Origin: Flavobacteriales bacterium
GTDB lineage: Bacteria; Bacteroidota; Bacteroidia; Flavobacteriales_D; UBA2798
Direction: 5' to 3'
NCBI GenBank assembly: GCA_019694795.1
Contig: JAIBBF010000007.1
Span: forward strand, 27,799 to 91,798
Length of the DNA: 64,000 bases
The translations under genes and the position numbers were made by a program. Shown piece after piece: positions 17,271 through 25,380 of this stretch (positions are counted from its first letter, which is position 1; every line of letters begins with the position of its first letter). The notes below the pieces were generated by a model. It was not told the DNA's origin, made no database searches, and saw only the letters and a program-made list of their open reading frames with translations.

Positions 17271-17937
17271 TTTTATTCTCATTTTACTGGTAATCTTATC
17301 CATTTCCTGTAAAAAGCAAGCTGATCCGGAACTTCCGGAAGAAGGGAAATTGTATTTTCCGCTCGATATTGGGAAATATGTCATTTATAATGTGGCCGAA
17401 ATCAACATCGATGCTCCCGTAAGCAGGTTTGATACCACGCGCTATCAGCTGAAGCAAATTAATCAATCTGTTTTTATTGATAATACCGGTCAACCCTGTA
17501 TTCGTGTTGAACGTTATTGGAGAACTGCTGATACGTTACCTTGGGTGATAAAAGATGTCTGGTATCACTACCGTGGCGAACAAAATGCACAAACCGTAGA
17601 AGAAAACCAACGGTATATACGTTTGGTTTTTCCTATGACAGAAACCTCGGTTTGGAATGGGAATGCGTATAATCAAATCGGACAATGGAATTATTTATAC
17701 GAGAATATTAATCAACCCTTGACCCTCAACAACCAATCGCTCAGTCAAACAGTTTTGGTTCGTCAGCGCGATTATTCCAATTTCATAGAAAAGCAGGATT
17801 GTTTTGAAATCTATGCCAAAGAAATTGGATTGGTAAAAAAACAATATGTAGATATCGAAATTATTAATGGCGATTCTACACAAGTAAACCGCGGTTATAT
17901 GTTATTCCAAAACCTGATTTCTTATGGTGTGGAATAG
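17251..17937 (+). CDS. Uncharacterised lipoprotein
   Basis: 228 residues from a GTG start inside the end of the MORN gene. A short signal ends in LSISC, a plausible lipobox with Cys about residue 20, followed by KKQADPE. The mature domain is beta-rich (KLYFPLDIGKYVIYNVAEIN, FIDNTGQPCIRVERYW, VKKQYVDIEIINGDS). I recognise no family. It lies in an overlapping chain of MORN protein, lipoprotein and T9SS subtilase, all exported. Confidence 0.75.
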   Translation: MVQNRNSFILILLVILSISCKKQADPELPEEGKLYFPLDIGKYVIYNVAEINIDAPVSRFDTTRYQLKQINQSVFIDNTGQPCIRVERYWRTADTLPWVIKDVWYHYRGEQNAQTVEENQRYIRLVFPMTETSVWNGNAYNQIGQWNYLYENINQPLTLNNQSLSQTVLVRQRDYSNFIEKQDCFEIYAKEIGLVKKQYVDIEIINGDSTQVNRGYMLFQNLISYGVE

Positions 17938-19588
17938 GGGATTGGTGCTGGTATTTTTATTTTTTTTCCAGCTATCAAAAGCTCAAAGTCCTTTTCGTGT
18001 ATTTGTCTATTTCAGCGATAAAACAAATACGCCATTCACACTTCAGCATCCGGAAGATTATTTAAGTCAACGTTCCATTCAACGCCGAATCAACCAGGGA
18101 ATAGCTGTTAATGCTACCGATTTACCGGTTGATCCGCAATACCTTTCCACACTGAAAGGGATCAATGGAGTCCATGTCCGTTTTGCCAGCAAATGGCTCA
18201 ATGGTGCAAGCGTTGAACTAGCTGATTCAAATGCTTTAAATCAGGTGCTGGCTTTGCCTTTTGTTCATCATGCTGAACGAAGTTTTGTTTCTTCCACGGC
18301 CCAGGTTGAAAAAAATTATGTTCAATCCGACACCCGCGAATCGGGTTGGCAAATTGCTTCAGATAATTATTACGCCATTTCTTACAACCAGATCAATATC
18401 ATGAACGGACATTTACTTCATGATGCAGGATTTGATGGAACGGGAATGATGGTGGCTGTAATGGATGCAGGTTTTCCTAATGTAGATCAGATGTCGGTTT
18501 TTTCGCGTTTGCGGAATGAAGGAAGAATTTTAGGTACCTACGATTTTGTGGATAATGAAGTGAACGTTTACAACAATTATCATTTTCACGGAACCACTGT
18601 TTTATCGTGTATGGCAGCTTGGGATCCGGGGCATTTTATCGGGACTGCTCCCGGTGCTTCCTATTGGTTATTTGTCACCGAAAACGATGCAACGGAAACC
18701 TTATCTGAAGAAGACAATTGGATAGCCGCAGCCGAGTTTGCAGATAGCGTAGGTGTTGATGTTTTTAATACCTCACTAGGTTATACGGAATTCGACGATA
18801 CCACCACGAATCACACGTATGCCGATATGGATGGGAATACCACCCGGATTACTATTGCGGCGGACCTGGCGGCTTCTAAAGGGATTTTAGTGGTAAATGC
18901 TGCGGGTAATTCCGGCGCTGCTCCCTGGCATTATATTTCTGCCCCTGCAGATGGCGATTCGGTTTTGACCGTTGGTGCTGTAATGCCGGATAAATCCTAT
19001 GCTTATTTTTCTTCGCAGGGACCAAGTTATGATGGACGATTAAAACCGAATATAAGCGCGCAGGGAATGTATGCCAATATCGTTTGGCCGGATGGAGTAA
19101 TTGGATTAGCAAACGGAACTTCATTTGCATCGCCTATTCTTGCGGGAATAGCCACTTCACTCTGGCAATCGTCGCGCAATAAATCGGCAATGGAAATTTA
19201 TCATGCCTTGGAACAAAGCGGAGATCATTATCTCAATCCGGATTACATGGTTGGTAACGGTGTTCCCGATGTAGCTCTCGCATATCAATTTCTCAATGGA
19301 AATTCATTGAGTTCAGCTAAAAGTCAAAACGAAGAAATTGCGGTATATCCGAATCCATTCAACAATGAAATCGTGGTTGACTTCTACGCGCTCGAGAGCG
19401 AAAACTTAGTCATTGAAATAATCACCGTAACCGGTGATGTCGTTTATTCAGAACGACTTTTAGTTGGAGGAAAATTGAGTCACCGTATACAGTTAAGCGG
19501 AATTACAGAACCACTCCCAAGGGGAATGTACCAATTAAAAATTAGTCACTCCGGTGGAATTATAACTAAGAAATTAGTTCATTACTGA
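17924..19588 (+). CDS. Subtilisin-like (S8) serine protease with T9SS type A sorting domain
   Basis: 554 residues. Signal peptide (GLVLVFLFFFQLSKAQ), then a prodomain-like region. The S8 catalytic core has the Asp in MMVAVMDAGFPNVDQ, His in YHFHGTTVLSC and Ser in NGTSFASPILAG, in the normal D-H-S order. The oxyanion Asn region is VVNAAGNSGAAPW. The last 80 residues begin VYPNPFNNEIVVDF and end KISHSGGIITKKLVHY, the Por_Secre_tail (T9SS type A) pattern. It is therefore exported to the cell surface or released. It overlaps the upstream lipoprotein gene by 14 bases. Confidence 0.93.
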   Translation: MVWNRGLVLVFLFFFQLSKAQSPFRVFVYFSDKTNTPFTLQHPEDYLSQRSIQRRINQGIAVNATDLPVDPQYLSTLKGINGVHVRFASKWLNGASVELADSNALNQVLALPFVHHAERSFVSSTAQVEKNYVQSDTRESGWQIASDNYYAISYNQINIMNGHLLHDAGFDGTGMMVAVMDAGFPNVDQMSVFSRLRNEGRILGTYDFVDNEVNVYNNYHFHGTTVLSCMAAWDPGHFIGTAPGASYWLFVTENDATETLSEEDNWIAAAEFADSVGVDVFNTSLGYTEFDDTTTNHTYADMDGNTTRITIAADLAASKGILVVNAAGNSGAAPWHYISAPADGDSVLTVGAVMPDKSYAYFSSQGPSYDGRLKPNISAQGMYANIVWPDGVIGLANGTSFASPILAGIATSLWQSSRNKSAMEIYHALEQSGDHYLNPDYMVGNGVPDVALAYQFLNGNSLSSAKSQNEEIAVYPNPFNNEIVVDFYALESENLVIEIITVTGDVVYSERLLVGGKLSHRIQLSGITEPLPRGMYQLKISHSGGIITKKLVHY

Positions 19589-19591
19589 TTT

Positions 19592-20206
19592 TTACTTTAT
19601 TTCGAGCTCCAGCATTTTTTTATTGCCCAGGAATCCCTCGAGTTGATCTCCGATTTTAACAGGACCCACACCCGCCGGTGTACCGGTATAAATCAAATCG
19701 CCTGTTTTTAACGTGATAAAACGAGATACATAAGCGATAATGGTGGGGATATCGAAAACCATTTCAGCAGCATTTCCCTGTTGAACGGTCTTTCCGTTAA
19801 TATCGAGACGAAATGTTAAAGCGGATAAATCACCAGCTTCTGCAAGGGGAATCATCTCATTCGAAATTATAGCGGCATTATCAAATGCTTTGGCAATTTC
19901 CCAGGGTAAGCCTTTGTTTTTTGCTTTTTCCTGAAGATCACGCGCCGTAAAATCGATGCCAATTCCTACTTCAGAAATGTAATTTAAAGCAAATTCTTTT
20001 TCAATGCTTTTTCCCATTTTCCCCACCTTAAGTACAATCTCAATTTCGTGATGAAGATTTTCGGTGAAATCAGGATAGTGAAAGGGGTGTCCTTTTTGCA
20101 ATAATGAAGTATCCGGTTTTAAAAAGAAAACTGGTTCGGTGGGAACGGCACTATTGAGTTCTTTGGCGTGGTCGGCGTAATTTTTACCAATGCAAATTAT
20201 TTTCAT
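19592..20206 (-). CDS. Fumarylacetoacetate hydrolase-family protein
   Basis: 204 residues, the short form of the FAH family (acylpyruvase/decarboxylase-like). Seen: MKIICIGKNYADHAKEL at the start, PVFFLKPDTSLL, the metal-binding HHEIEIVLKVG (E-x-E) and GIGIDFTARDLQ, and the C-terminal TGTPAGVGPVKIGD. Members cleave C-C bonds in beta-diketo acids, or isomerise/decarboxylate them; oxaloacetate and acylpyruvates are known substrates. The ATG overlaps the exonuclease stop (ATGA at 20203). Confidence 0.9.
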   Translation of the reverse strand: MKIICIGKNYADHAKELNSAVPTEPVFFLKPDTSLLQKGHPFHYPDFTENLHHEIEIVLKVGKMGKSIEKEFALNYISEVGIGIDFTARDLQEKAKNKGLPWEIAKAFDNAAIISNEMIPLAEAGDLSALTFRLDINGKTVQQGNAAEMVFDIPTIIAYVSRFITLKTGDLIYTGTPAGVGPVKIGDQLEGFLGNKKMLELEIK

Positions 20207-20973
20207 TGTGCTTTCATGTTTTGTTTGATCTCTGTAATGATTTTTTTGGTGAACAAGGGGAAATCACCCTGCATCATCCAGGAATAGTATCCGGGTTCAT
20301 TTTTAAATACTTCTTCCACCGCTTTTCCTTTGTGTTTACCAAAATTAAAAACAGGTATATCTTTTTCGTTATAGACAATTCTTCCTGCAAAATCCAGTGG
20401 AACATATTTAGGTTTGGTAAATTCATGCAGGTAATCCACATCCGATTTTAAATCTACATATTTCTCCAATTGCGCATCCAGCACCTCGGCTGTAGCTTTA
20501 ATATCGGCTTCAGCACTGTGTGCATTGGTAAGTTCTTTCTGGCAATAAAATTTATAGGCGGCTGCTAATGTGCGTTGTTCCATCTTATGAAAGATAGCCT
20601 GTACATCAACCATTTTCTTTTTACGGATATCGAAGTCGATATTACAACGCAGAAACTCTTCTACTAAAACAGGGAAATCGAATTTAATGGAATTATATCC
20701 TGCTAAATCTCCTTCACCAATGAATTGCAAAATCTCATTGGCCAATTCGGCAAAAGTAGGAGAGGCAGCCACATCTTCATCGTAAATTCCGTGGATGAGC
20801 GATGACTCCAGCGGAATGGGCATACAAGGATTCATCCTTTTGGTATACACTTCTTCGGAATTATCCGGATTTCGTTTTAATATGGAAATTTCTACAATAC
20901 GATCCGCACCCACATTCACACCGGTGGTTTCAAGATCTATAAAACAAAGTGGACGCTTAAGTTGTAATTTCAT
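20203..20973 (-). CDS. DEDDh 3'-5' exonuclease (DnaQ-like) with C-terminal ExoX-type domain
   Basis: 256 residues. The exonuclease motifs are visible: ExoI FIDLETTGVNVGADRIVEI (D-x-E), ExoII with YNSIKFDFPVLVEEF, and ExoIII H-x(4)-D in NAHSAEADIKAT, the DEDDh order. After about residue 200, PVFNFGKHKGKAVEEVF and YYSWMMQGDFP match the small domain seen at the C-terminus of ExoX-like and DUF3820 proteins. It acts on DNA or RNA 3' ends in repair or proofreading. It is seven bases downstream of the PD40 gene. Confidence 0.88.
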   Translation of the reverse strand: MKLQLKRPLCFIDLETTGVNVGADRIVEISILKRNPDNSEEVYTKRMNPCMPIPLESSLIHGIYDEDVAASPTFAELANEILQFIGEGDLAGYNSIKFDFPVLVEEFLRCNIDFDIRKKKMVDVQAIFHKMEQRTLAAAYKFYCQKELTNAHSAEADIKATAEVLDAQLEKYVDLKSDVDYLHEFTKPKYVPLDFAGRIVYNEKDIPVFNFGKHKGKAVEEVFKNEPGYYSWMMQGDFPLFTKKIITEIKQNMKAQ

Positions 20974-20980
20974 AAAATCA

Positions 20981-22516
20981 TCATTCTGCAGTAAGATTAA
21001 TTATTTTCTCAATCTTACCCAAACGATGGGTGAATTCATTCACCTTAATGTTTTCCGAATGCGTTTTATAACCATCCGCTTCAACACTGAGAACGTATTT
21101 ACCGGGACCAAGAATAATCGTATAACGTCCGGTACCGGGGTTGGGACGATAATCTCCAACTACATCACCCGATTCGGTGGAAATGGAAATGATAACATCC
21201 TTTAACGTTTCTTCCGTTTTAGCCGGATTGGGAATAGTAATAAGGAATAATGTCTGAATGAATTCTACTTCTTCAAATGTAACGCGGTAAATATCCAAAT
21301 CGCCCTGACCATCTTTTCGTTGAGCAGATACATAGGCATGCTTCCCATCTTCTGCAAATGAAATGGTACGTTCATCAAACGGCGTATTGAGCGGATATCC
21401 TAGATTTTTAGCCTGAGAAAACATTCCTGTTTCAGGATCAAAAGAAGAACTGTAAATATCGTATCCACCCATTCCCGGTAATCCATTTGAACTAAAATAC
21501 AAGGTTAATCCATCGGGACTCAAGGAGGGGAAATCTTCATCACCAGTGGTATTGATTTCTGGTCCGCAATTAAATGGAATTCCCCATTTGCCATTGGGTA
21601 ATTTTCTAACCATCCAGATATCGTATCCTCCTGCACCACCGGAGCGGTTACTTGCAAAAAAAATAATATTACCGTCGGGCGACATATAACCTGAAGTTTC
21701 AATACTCTTCTCGGCATTTACCTGTTCTACGAAAGTTTCCTTTTTAAAGGCACCATTCTTTTTATAACATCTGTACAATGCGCCCTTTTCTTCGCTTCCG
21801 GTGGAAAACAAGAATACACTTTCACCATCAGAAGATAATCCAACCACCTGATCATCGTAAGTGGAATTCATTTGTGTTACCAGTTTACCGGAGGTAAAAG
21901 TTTCACCATTAAATGTTGTAGAAAATACTTCCGAAGCATAATATCCATCGTATTCCACTTTCGAAGATTTTCCTTCTTTGCGGCGCGAGGTGTAGTAAAT
22001 GGTTTTTTCATCACCTGTGGTGAAGGGATAATAATCGGGGAATTCGGAATTAATTCCGGGACCAAGGTTTTGAAAAGTAACCGGAATGGGATGTTGCATC
22101 ATTTGTTTTGCAACCTGACAATTATCGATGTATTTATCAATGGAAGCATGCAGTTTTGCCGGTGCCTTTTTTCGGAACTCCTGAAATAATTCAATAGCCT
22201 TATCGAATTTGTAATCGTAGGTATAAGCAATGGCAAGTTGAAAGGGCGTTTCTGCGGGATATTTAGGTTGTTTGTAGGCACGTTCGAGGTATTGAATAGC
22301 CATTACCTTATCAATGTTCGTACGCAAATAGCAAACCCCTAAATGGAAATTATAGTCGGCATTATCCCTTTCCAGTTTTAAGAGTTTTTTGTACTCGGGA
22401 ATAGCGTAGAGGTAATTCGTTTTTTTTAAAAAATCTTCAGCAATACCAGGATCAGGTTGCGCCATGGATCCGGTAGAGATAATCGTTAACAAGAGAAAAA
22501 ATAAATATTTCTTCAT
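20981..22516 (-). CDS. TPR / PD40 beta-propeller protein, PorE-like but without OmpA domain
   Basis: 511 residues from the ATG at 22516 (signal peptide MKKYLFFLLLTIISTGSMAQ); the frame also opens at a GTG at 22534. Residues 25-150 form a TPR-like helical domain. About 160-420 is a propeller with PD40 blades (YYTSRRKEG, IIFFASNRSGGAGGYDIW, LTLYFSSNGLPGMGGYDIY). A C-terminal beta-sandwich of the carboxypeptidase-regulatory type (GPGKYVLSVEADGYK) follows. The OmpA-like peptidoglycan-binding domain of the paralogue at 22621 is absent. It is the third gene of the tandem set and heads a likely operon with the exonuclease and FAH genes. Confidence 0.85.
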   Translation of the reverse strand: MKKYLFFLLLTIISTGSMAQPDPGIAEDFLKKTNYLYAIPEYKKLLKLERDNADYNFHLGVCYLRTNIDKVMAIQYLERAYKQPKYPAETPFQLAIAYTYDYKFDKAIELFQEFRKKAPAKLHASIDKYIDNCQVAKQMMQHPIPVTFQNLGPGINSEFPDYYPFTTGDEKTIYYTSRRKEGKSSKVEYDGYYASEVFSTTFNGETFTSGKLVTQMNSTYDDQVVGLSSDGESVFLFSTGSEEKGALYRCYKKNGAFKKETFVEQVNAEKSIETSGYMSPDGNIIFFASNRSGGAGGYDIWMVRKLPNGKWGIPFNCGPEINTTGDEDFPSLSPDGLTLYFSSNGLPGMGGYDIYSSSFDPETGMFSQAKNLGYPLNTPFDERTISFAEDGKHAYVSAQRKDGQGDLDIYRVTFEEVEFIQTLFLITIPNPAKTEETLKDVIISISTESGDVVGDYRPNPGTGRYTIILGPGKYVLSVEADGYKTHSENIKVNEFTHRLGKIEKIINLTAE

Positions 22517-22620
22517 CAATCCAAATTCTTTCACTTCAACAACGTATACAACATGTGTACCAATCGCCTTTATAAAAATAACAGAAATTGGGAATAATTG
22601 AAAAAGAAATAGATGGGGAC

Positions 22621-25302
22621 TTAAAAACTGAAGGTGAATTCCGCTACATCGGGAATATTCACTTTAAACTCCACACGGCGGTTTAATTGTCGTCCATCGG
22701 GATTGTCGCTTCCATCCGGATTGGTATTGGCAGCTGCAGGCTTGGATTCGCCATACCAGGCTTGTTTCATTCTTGAGCGGTCGATACCCTTCGAAAGCAG
22801 GTAATTATAGGCTGCGTTCGATCTTCTTTCCGAGAGTTTTACATTGTATTCGTCGGTCCCCTTATGATCGCAGTGTCCGTCCATGGCGATTTTAACGTCT
22901 GGATTAGCAATCATAAATGTGGCGATCGTTTCGAGGGTAACAATACTTTTCTGACGAAGGAAATAGCGGTCGAAATCGAAATAAATATTCTCGAAATTTG
23001 GAATCTCCTTCAAGAGTTTTTCCAGATACACACGATCGATGAACTCGGTATAATAAAGTTCTTTGGTTTGTGGATCAAGGGTTTTGATGTAAGAAGAGAA
23101 TAATTGGTCGGCATCTCCAATATCAATTTTATACAAAAACGCTCCGTTATCCTTTAATAAAGCCAGATCACGTTTCGATTCTTCTGCATTTTTAAATCTG
23201 AAAAATCCGACTTTATTGGTGGCAGTAGCTTTTACAATTTCCTTGGTTTCGTTCACCAGATAAACCGGCATTTCATTTACGGGAGTACTTTCTTTAGAAC
23301 GCAAATCGGTTTTTTCGATGGTTCCTTCTAACGAAAAGTCCACATTAGAACCTTGCTGCACATCACCATAATTACTTAAGCGTGCATCGGTTTCATCGAT
23401 TAGAATTTTATAGGTTTCCTTTGGATCAACATGTAGAAATTGGAAATATCCGTCCTCGTTAGTTCGTGTGGTTCTTACAATTTCATTTTGTGCATTCACT
23501 AAAAAGATCTCAATTCCTTTACCAGGTATCACAGCATTGTGCATTACTCTACCACCCAGTGCCATCCATAAATCAGGATTCGCATCGCGGTTTAGGAATG
23601 AACCGTCTTCTGGTAAACGATCAATTTTAAATTCTTCGAGTGAATTCGTTTTCACATCGAACATAGCGTTTTTAAATTTCGATTCCTGAGCGAGTTGATT
23701 GGTAAGTGTATCTTTATTCCGTTTAACATTGATCTCCTGAAACAAAGGGAAAAATTCGCACTGCTTGGGTAGGGTAAATTCCTGGGTGTGCGGACGAGAA
23801 ACTTCAAATCCGTCAACCACCATTTCCATTTGATAGGTATTGTTTGGTGGTAATACAATCACATATTTACCGCTGTATTTATCAGAGGTATAAGTGCCTA
23901 TCAGATTACCTGTTTTTTTATCTGTGATGGTAATTTTAGCACTGGCAGGTAACATTTTATCACCTGCTAAAACCAATCCTCTGATTTCGGTATTAGGTAT
24001 ATTTCTGCAATCGAGTTGAACGCGATAAATATCCATATCTCCAAAGCCACCCATTCTGGATGATGAAAAATAACTGTAGGTATTATCAGCAGAAACTAAA
24101 TAAAAGATATCATCACCGGCAGAGTTTAATGGTAAACCGAGATTAACCGGTTTGCTGAGTTGTCCACCCACCACCTCACATTTAAAAATGTCATACCCAC
24201 CAATGGAGTTATGTCCTTTAGAAGAGAAGAAAAATGTTTTACCGTCGTGGCTTAAAAACGGCGCATCTTCATCAAAGGGTGTATTGATGGATTCCCCCAG
24301 ATTTTCTGCTGGTCCCCAAGTTCCGTCAGGTTGTTTGTGACTCAAATAAATATCTCTACCACCAAATCCGCCACCGCGATTCGATACTACATATAATAGT
24401 TGTTCGTCGGGCGTAATAAAAACACTGGGTTCGTGACTTCTCGAATTCACATTTTTATTCATACGAACCGGTTCCGACCATACGCCATCTATCAATTCCG
24501 ATTGCCAAACATCTTTATCTCGATAGATAAATAATTTGGTTTCATTTTCATTGTATCCAATAACGGCATCGTGACTCTTTGTATTTACTTTACTCGAAAT
24601 ATAAATACCCGAAGAATCGAATTTAGTAGGGAAGGACCAGGTTAAAGAATCGAGTTTGTAGCTTACATAGATGTCTTCAAAATACTTTGAATCCATATAT
24701 AATTGATCACCTGTGCTACCACTTTTTCTTCCGGTAAAAATGAGGATCGTTTCATCTTGTTTTACAACAGGAGTATATTCAGAGTAATCTGTATTTACCC
24801 GTTCTCCCAGATTAATAACTTTTAATGTCTTATTTTCTTCACCGAGAAGTGCAATTCCGGAATTACACATTTCAATGTACCGGGTTAAATCCTGCGATAA
24901 AAGTTGTCCATCCGGTGATCCGTCTAAAAACCTTCTGAACTCATTATAATAGTATATCGCTTTATCAAATTGATGGGTATAATGATAAGCTTTGCCCAGG
25001 TACAAAAAGATCTCTGCAATGGTATCCTTACCTGACCGGCGAAGTGCTTCTTCAAAATAAGGAAGCGATTTTTCTTTTTGAACTTCAGAATTAAAATAGG
25101 ATAAACCGGCTTCGAAATGATAATCGACTTTCGAAGGATTCATCTCAATCAGCTTCGCATAGGTCTGTTTAGACTCGGCATACTGACCCTCTGTTAATTG
25201 CTTTCTGGCCTTCTTTAATAGCTTACGCTCAGATCCTTGCCCGTAGGACAAACCCGCTGCCAGAAACAGAGTTATTAACAGATATGCTTTGGTCAATTTC
25301 AT
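22621..25302 (-). CDS. PorE-like outer-membrane protein: TPR, PD40 propeller, beta-sandwich, OmpA-like domain
   Basis: 893 residues. Order: signal peptide (MKLTKAYLLITLFLAAGLSYG), TPR-like helices to about 165, PD40 blades (LYVVSNRGGGFGGRDIYLS, FFFSSKGHNSIGGYDIF, YFSSSRMGGFGDMDIYRV), then two carboxypeptidase-regulatory-like sandwiches, and an OmpA-like domain from about residue 770. The OmpA part contains FDFDRYFLRQKSIVTLETIA, MDGHCDHKGTDEYNVKLSER (D and R that bind peptidoglycan) and RQLNRRVEF. This is the architecture of PorE, which links the type IX secretion system to peptidoglycan, and of related adhesins. A function in T9SS is inferred, not shown. A TAnnTTTG box lies at 25313-25320. 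Confidence 0.9.
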   Translation of the reverse strand: MKLTKAYLLITLFLAAGLSYGQGSERKLLKKARKQLTEGQYAESKQTYAKLIEMNPSKVDYHFEAGLSYFNSEVQKEKSLPYFEEALRRSGKDTIAEIFLYLGKAYHYTHQFDKAIYYYNEFRRFLDGSPDGQLLSQDLTRYIEMCNSGIALLGEENKTLKVINLGERVNTDYSEYTPVVKQDETILIFTGRKSGSTGDQLYMDSKYFEDIYVSYKLDSLTWSFPTKFDSSGIYISSKVNTKSHDAVIGYNENETKLFIYRDKDVWQSELIDGVWSEPVRMNKNVNSRSHEPSVFITPDEQLLYVVSNRGGGFGGRDIYLSHKQPDGTWGPAENLGESINTPFDEDAPFLSHDGKTFFFSSKGHNSIGGYDIFKCEVVGGQLSKPVNLGLPLNSAGDDIFYLVSADNTYSYFSSSRMGGFGDMDIYRVQLDCRNIPNTEIRGLVLAGDKMLPASAKITITDKKTGNLIGTYTSDKYSGKYVIVLPPNNTYQMEMVVDGFEVSRPHTQEFTLPKQCEFFPLFQEINVKRNKDTLTNQLAQESKFKNAMFDVKTNSLEEFKIDRLPEDGSFLNRDANPDLWMALGGRVMHNAVIPGKGIEIFLVNAQNEIVRTTRTNEDGYFQFLHVDPKETYKILIDETDARLSNYGDVQQGSNVDFSLEGTIEKTDLRSKESTPVNEMPVYLVNETKEIVKATATNKVGFFRFKNAEESKRDLALLKDNGAFLYKIDIGDADQLFSSYIKTLDPQTKELYYTEFIDRVYLEKLLKEIPNFENIYFDFDRYFLRQKSIVTLETIATFMIANPDVKIAMDGHCDHKGTDEYNVKLSERRSNAAYNYLLSKGIDRSRMKQAWYGESKPAAANTNPDGSDNPDGRQLNRRVEFKVNIPDVAEFTFSF

Positions 25303-25312
25303 TGAAACTTAC

Positions 25313-25320
25313 CAAAGCTA
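25313..25320 (-). promoter_or_regulatory. -7 box TAGCTTTG of the OmpA-type paralogue
   Basis: Perfect TAnnTTTG on the minus strand, ten bases before the ATG at 25302. It suggests the paralogue is transcribed separately from the gene at 25381. Confidence 0.4.
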
Positions 25321-25340
25321 CCTATTAATCAACCTGTAAT

Positions 25341-25362
25341 ATTTTACCCTTTTAGGTAAAAT
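25341..25362. repeat. Inverted repeat ATTTTACC / GGTAAAAT
   Basis: A perfect 8-bp AT-rich inverted repeat with a 6-base loop (CTTTTA), between two PorE-like genes and 21 bp upstream of the -7 box of the gene at 25302. There is no U-tract, so it looks more like an operator or mRNA element than a terminator. Significance is uncertain. Confidence 0.3.
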
Positions 25363-25380
25363 TGCACATAGTAATGTTAA

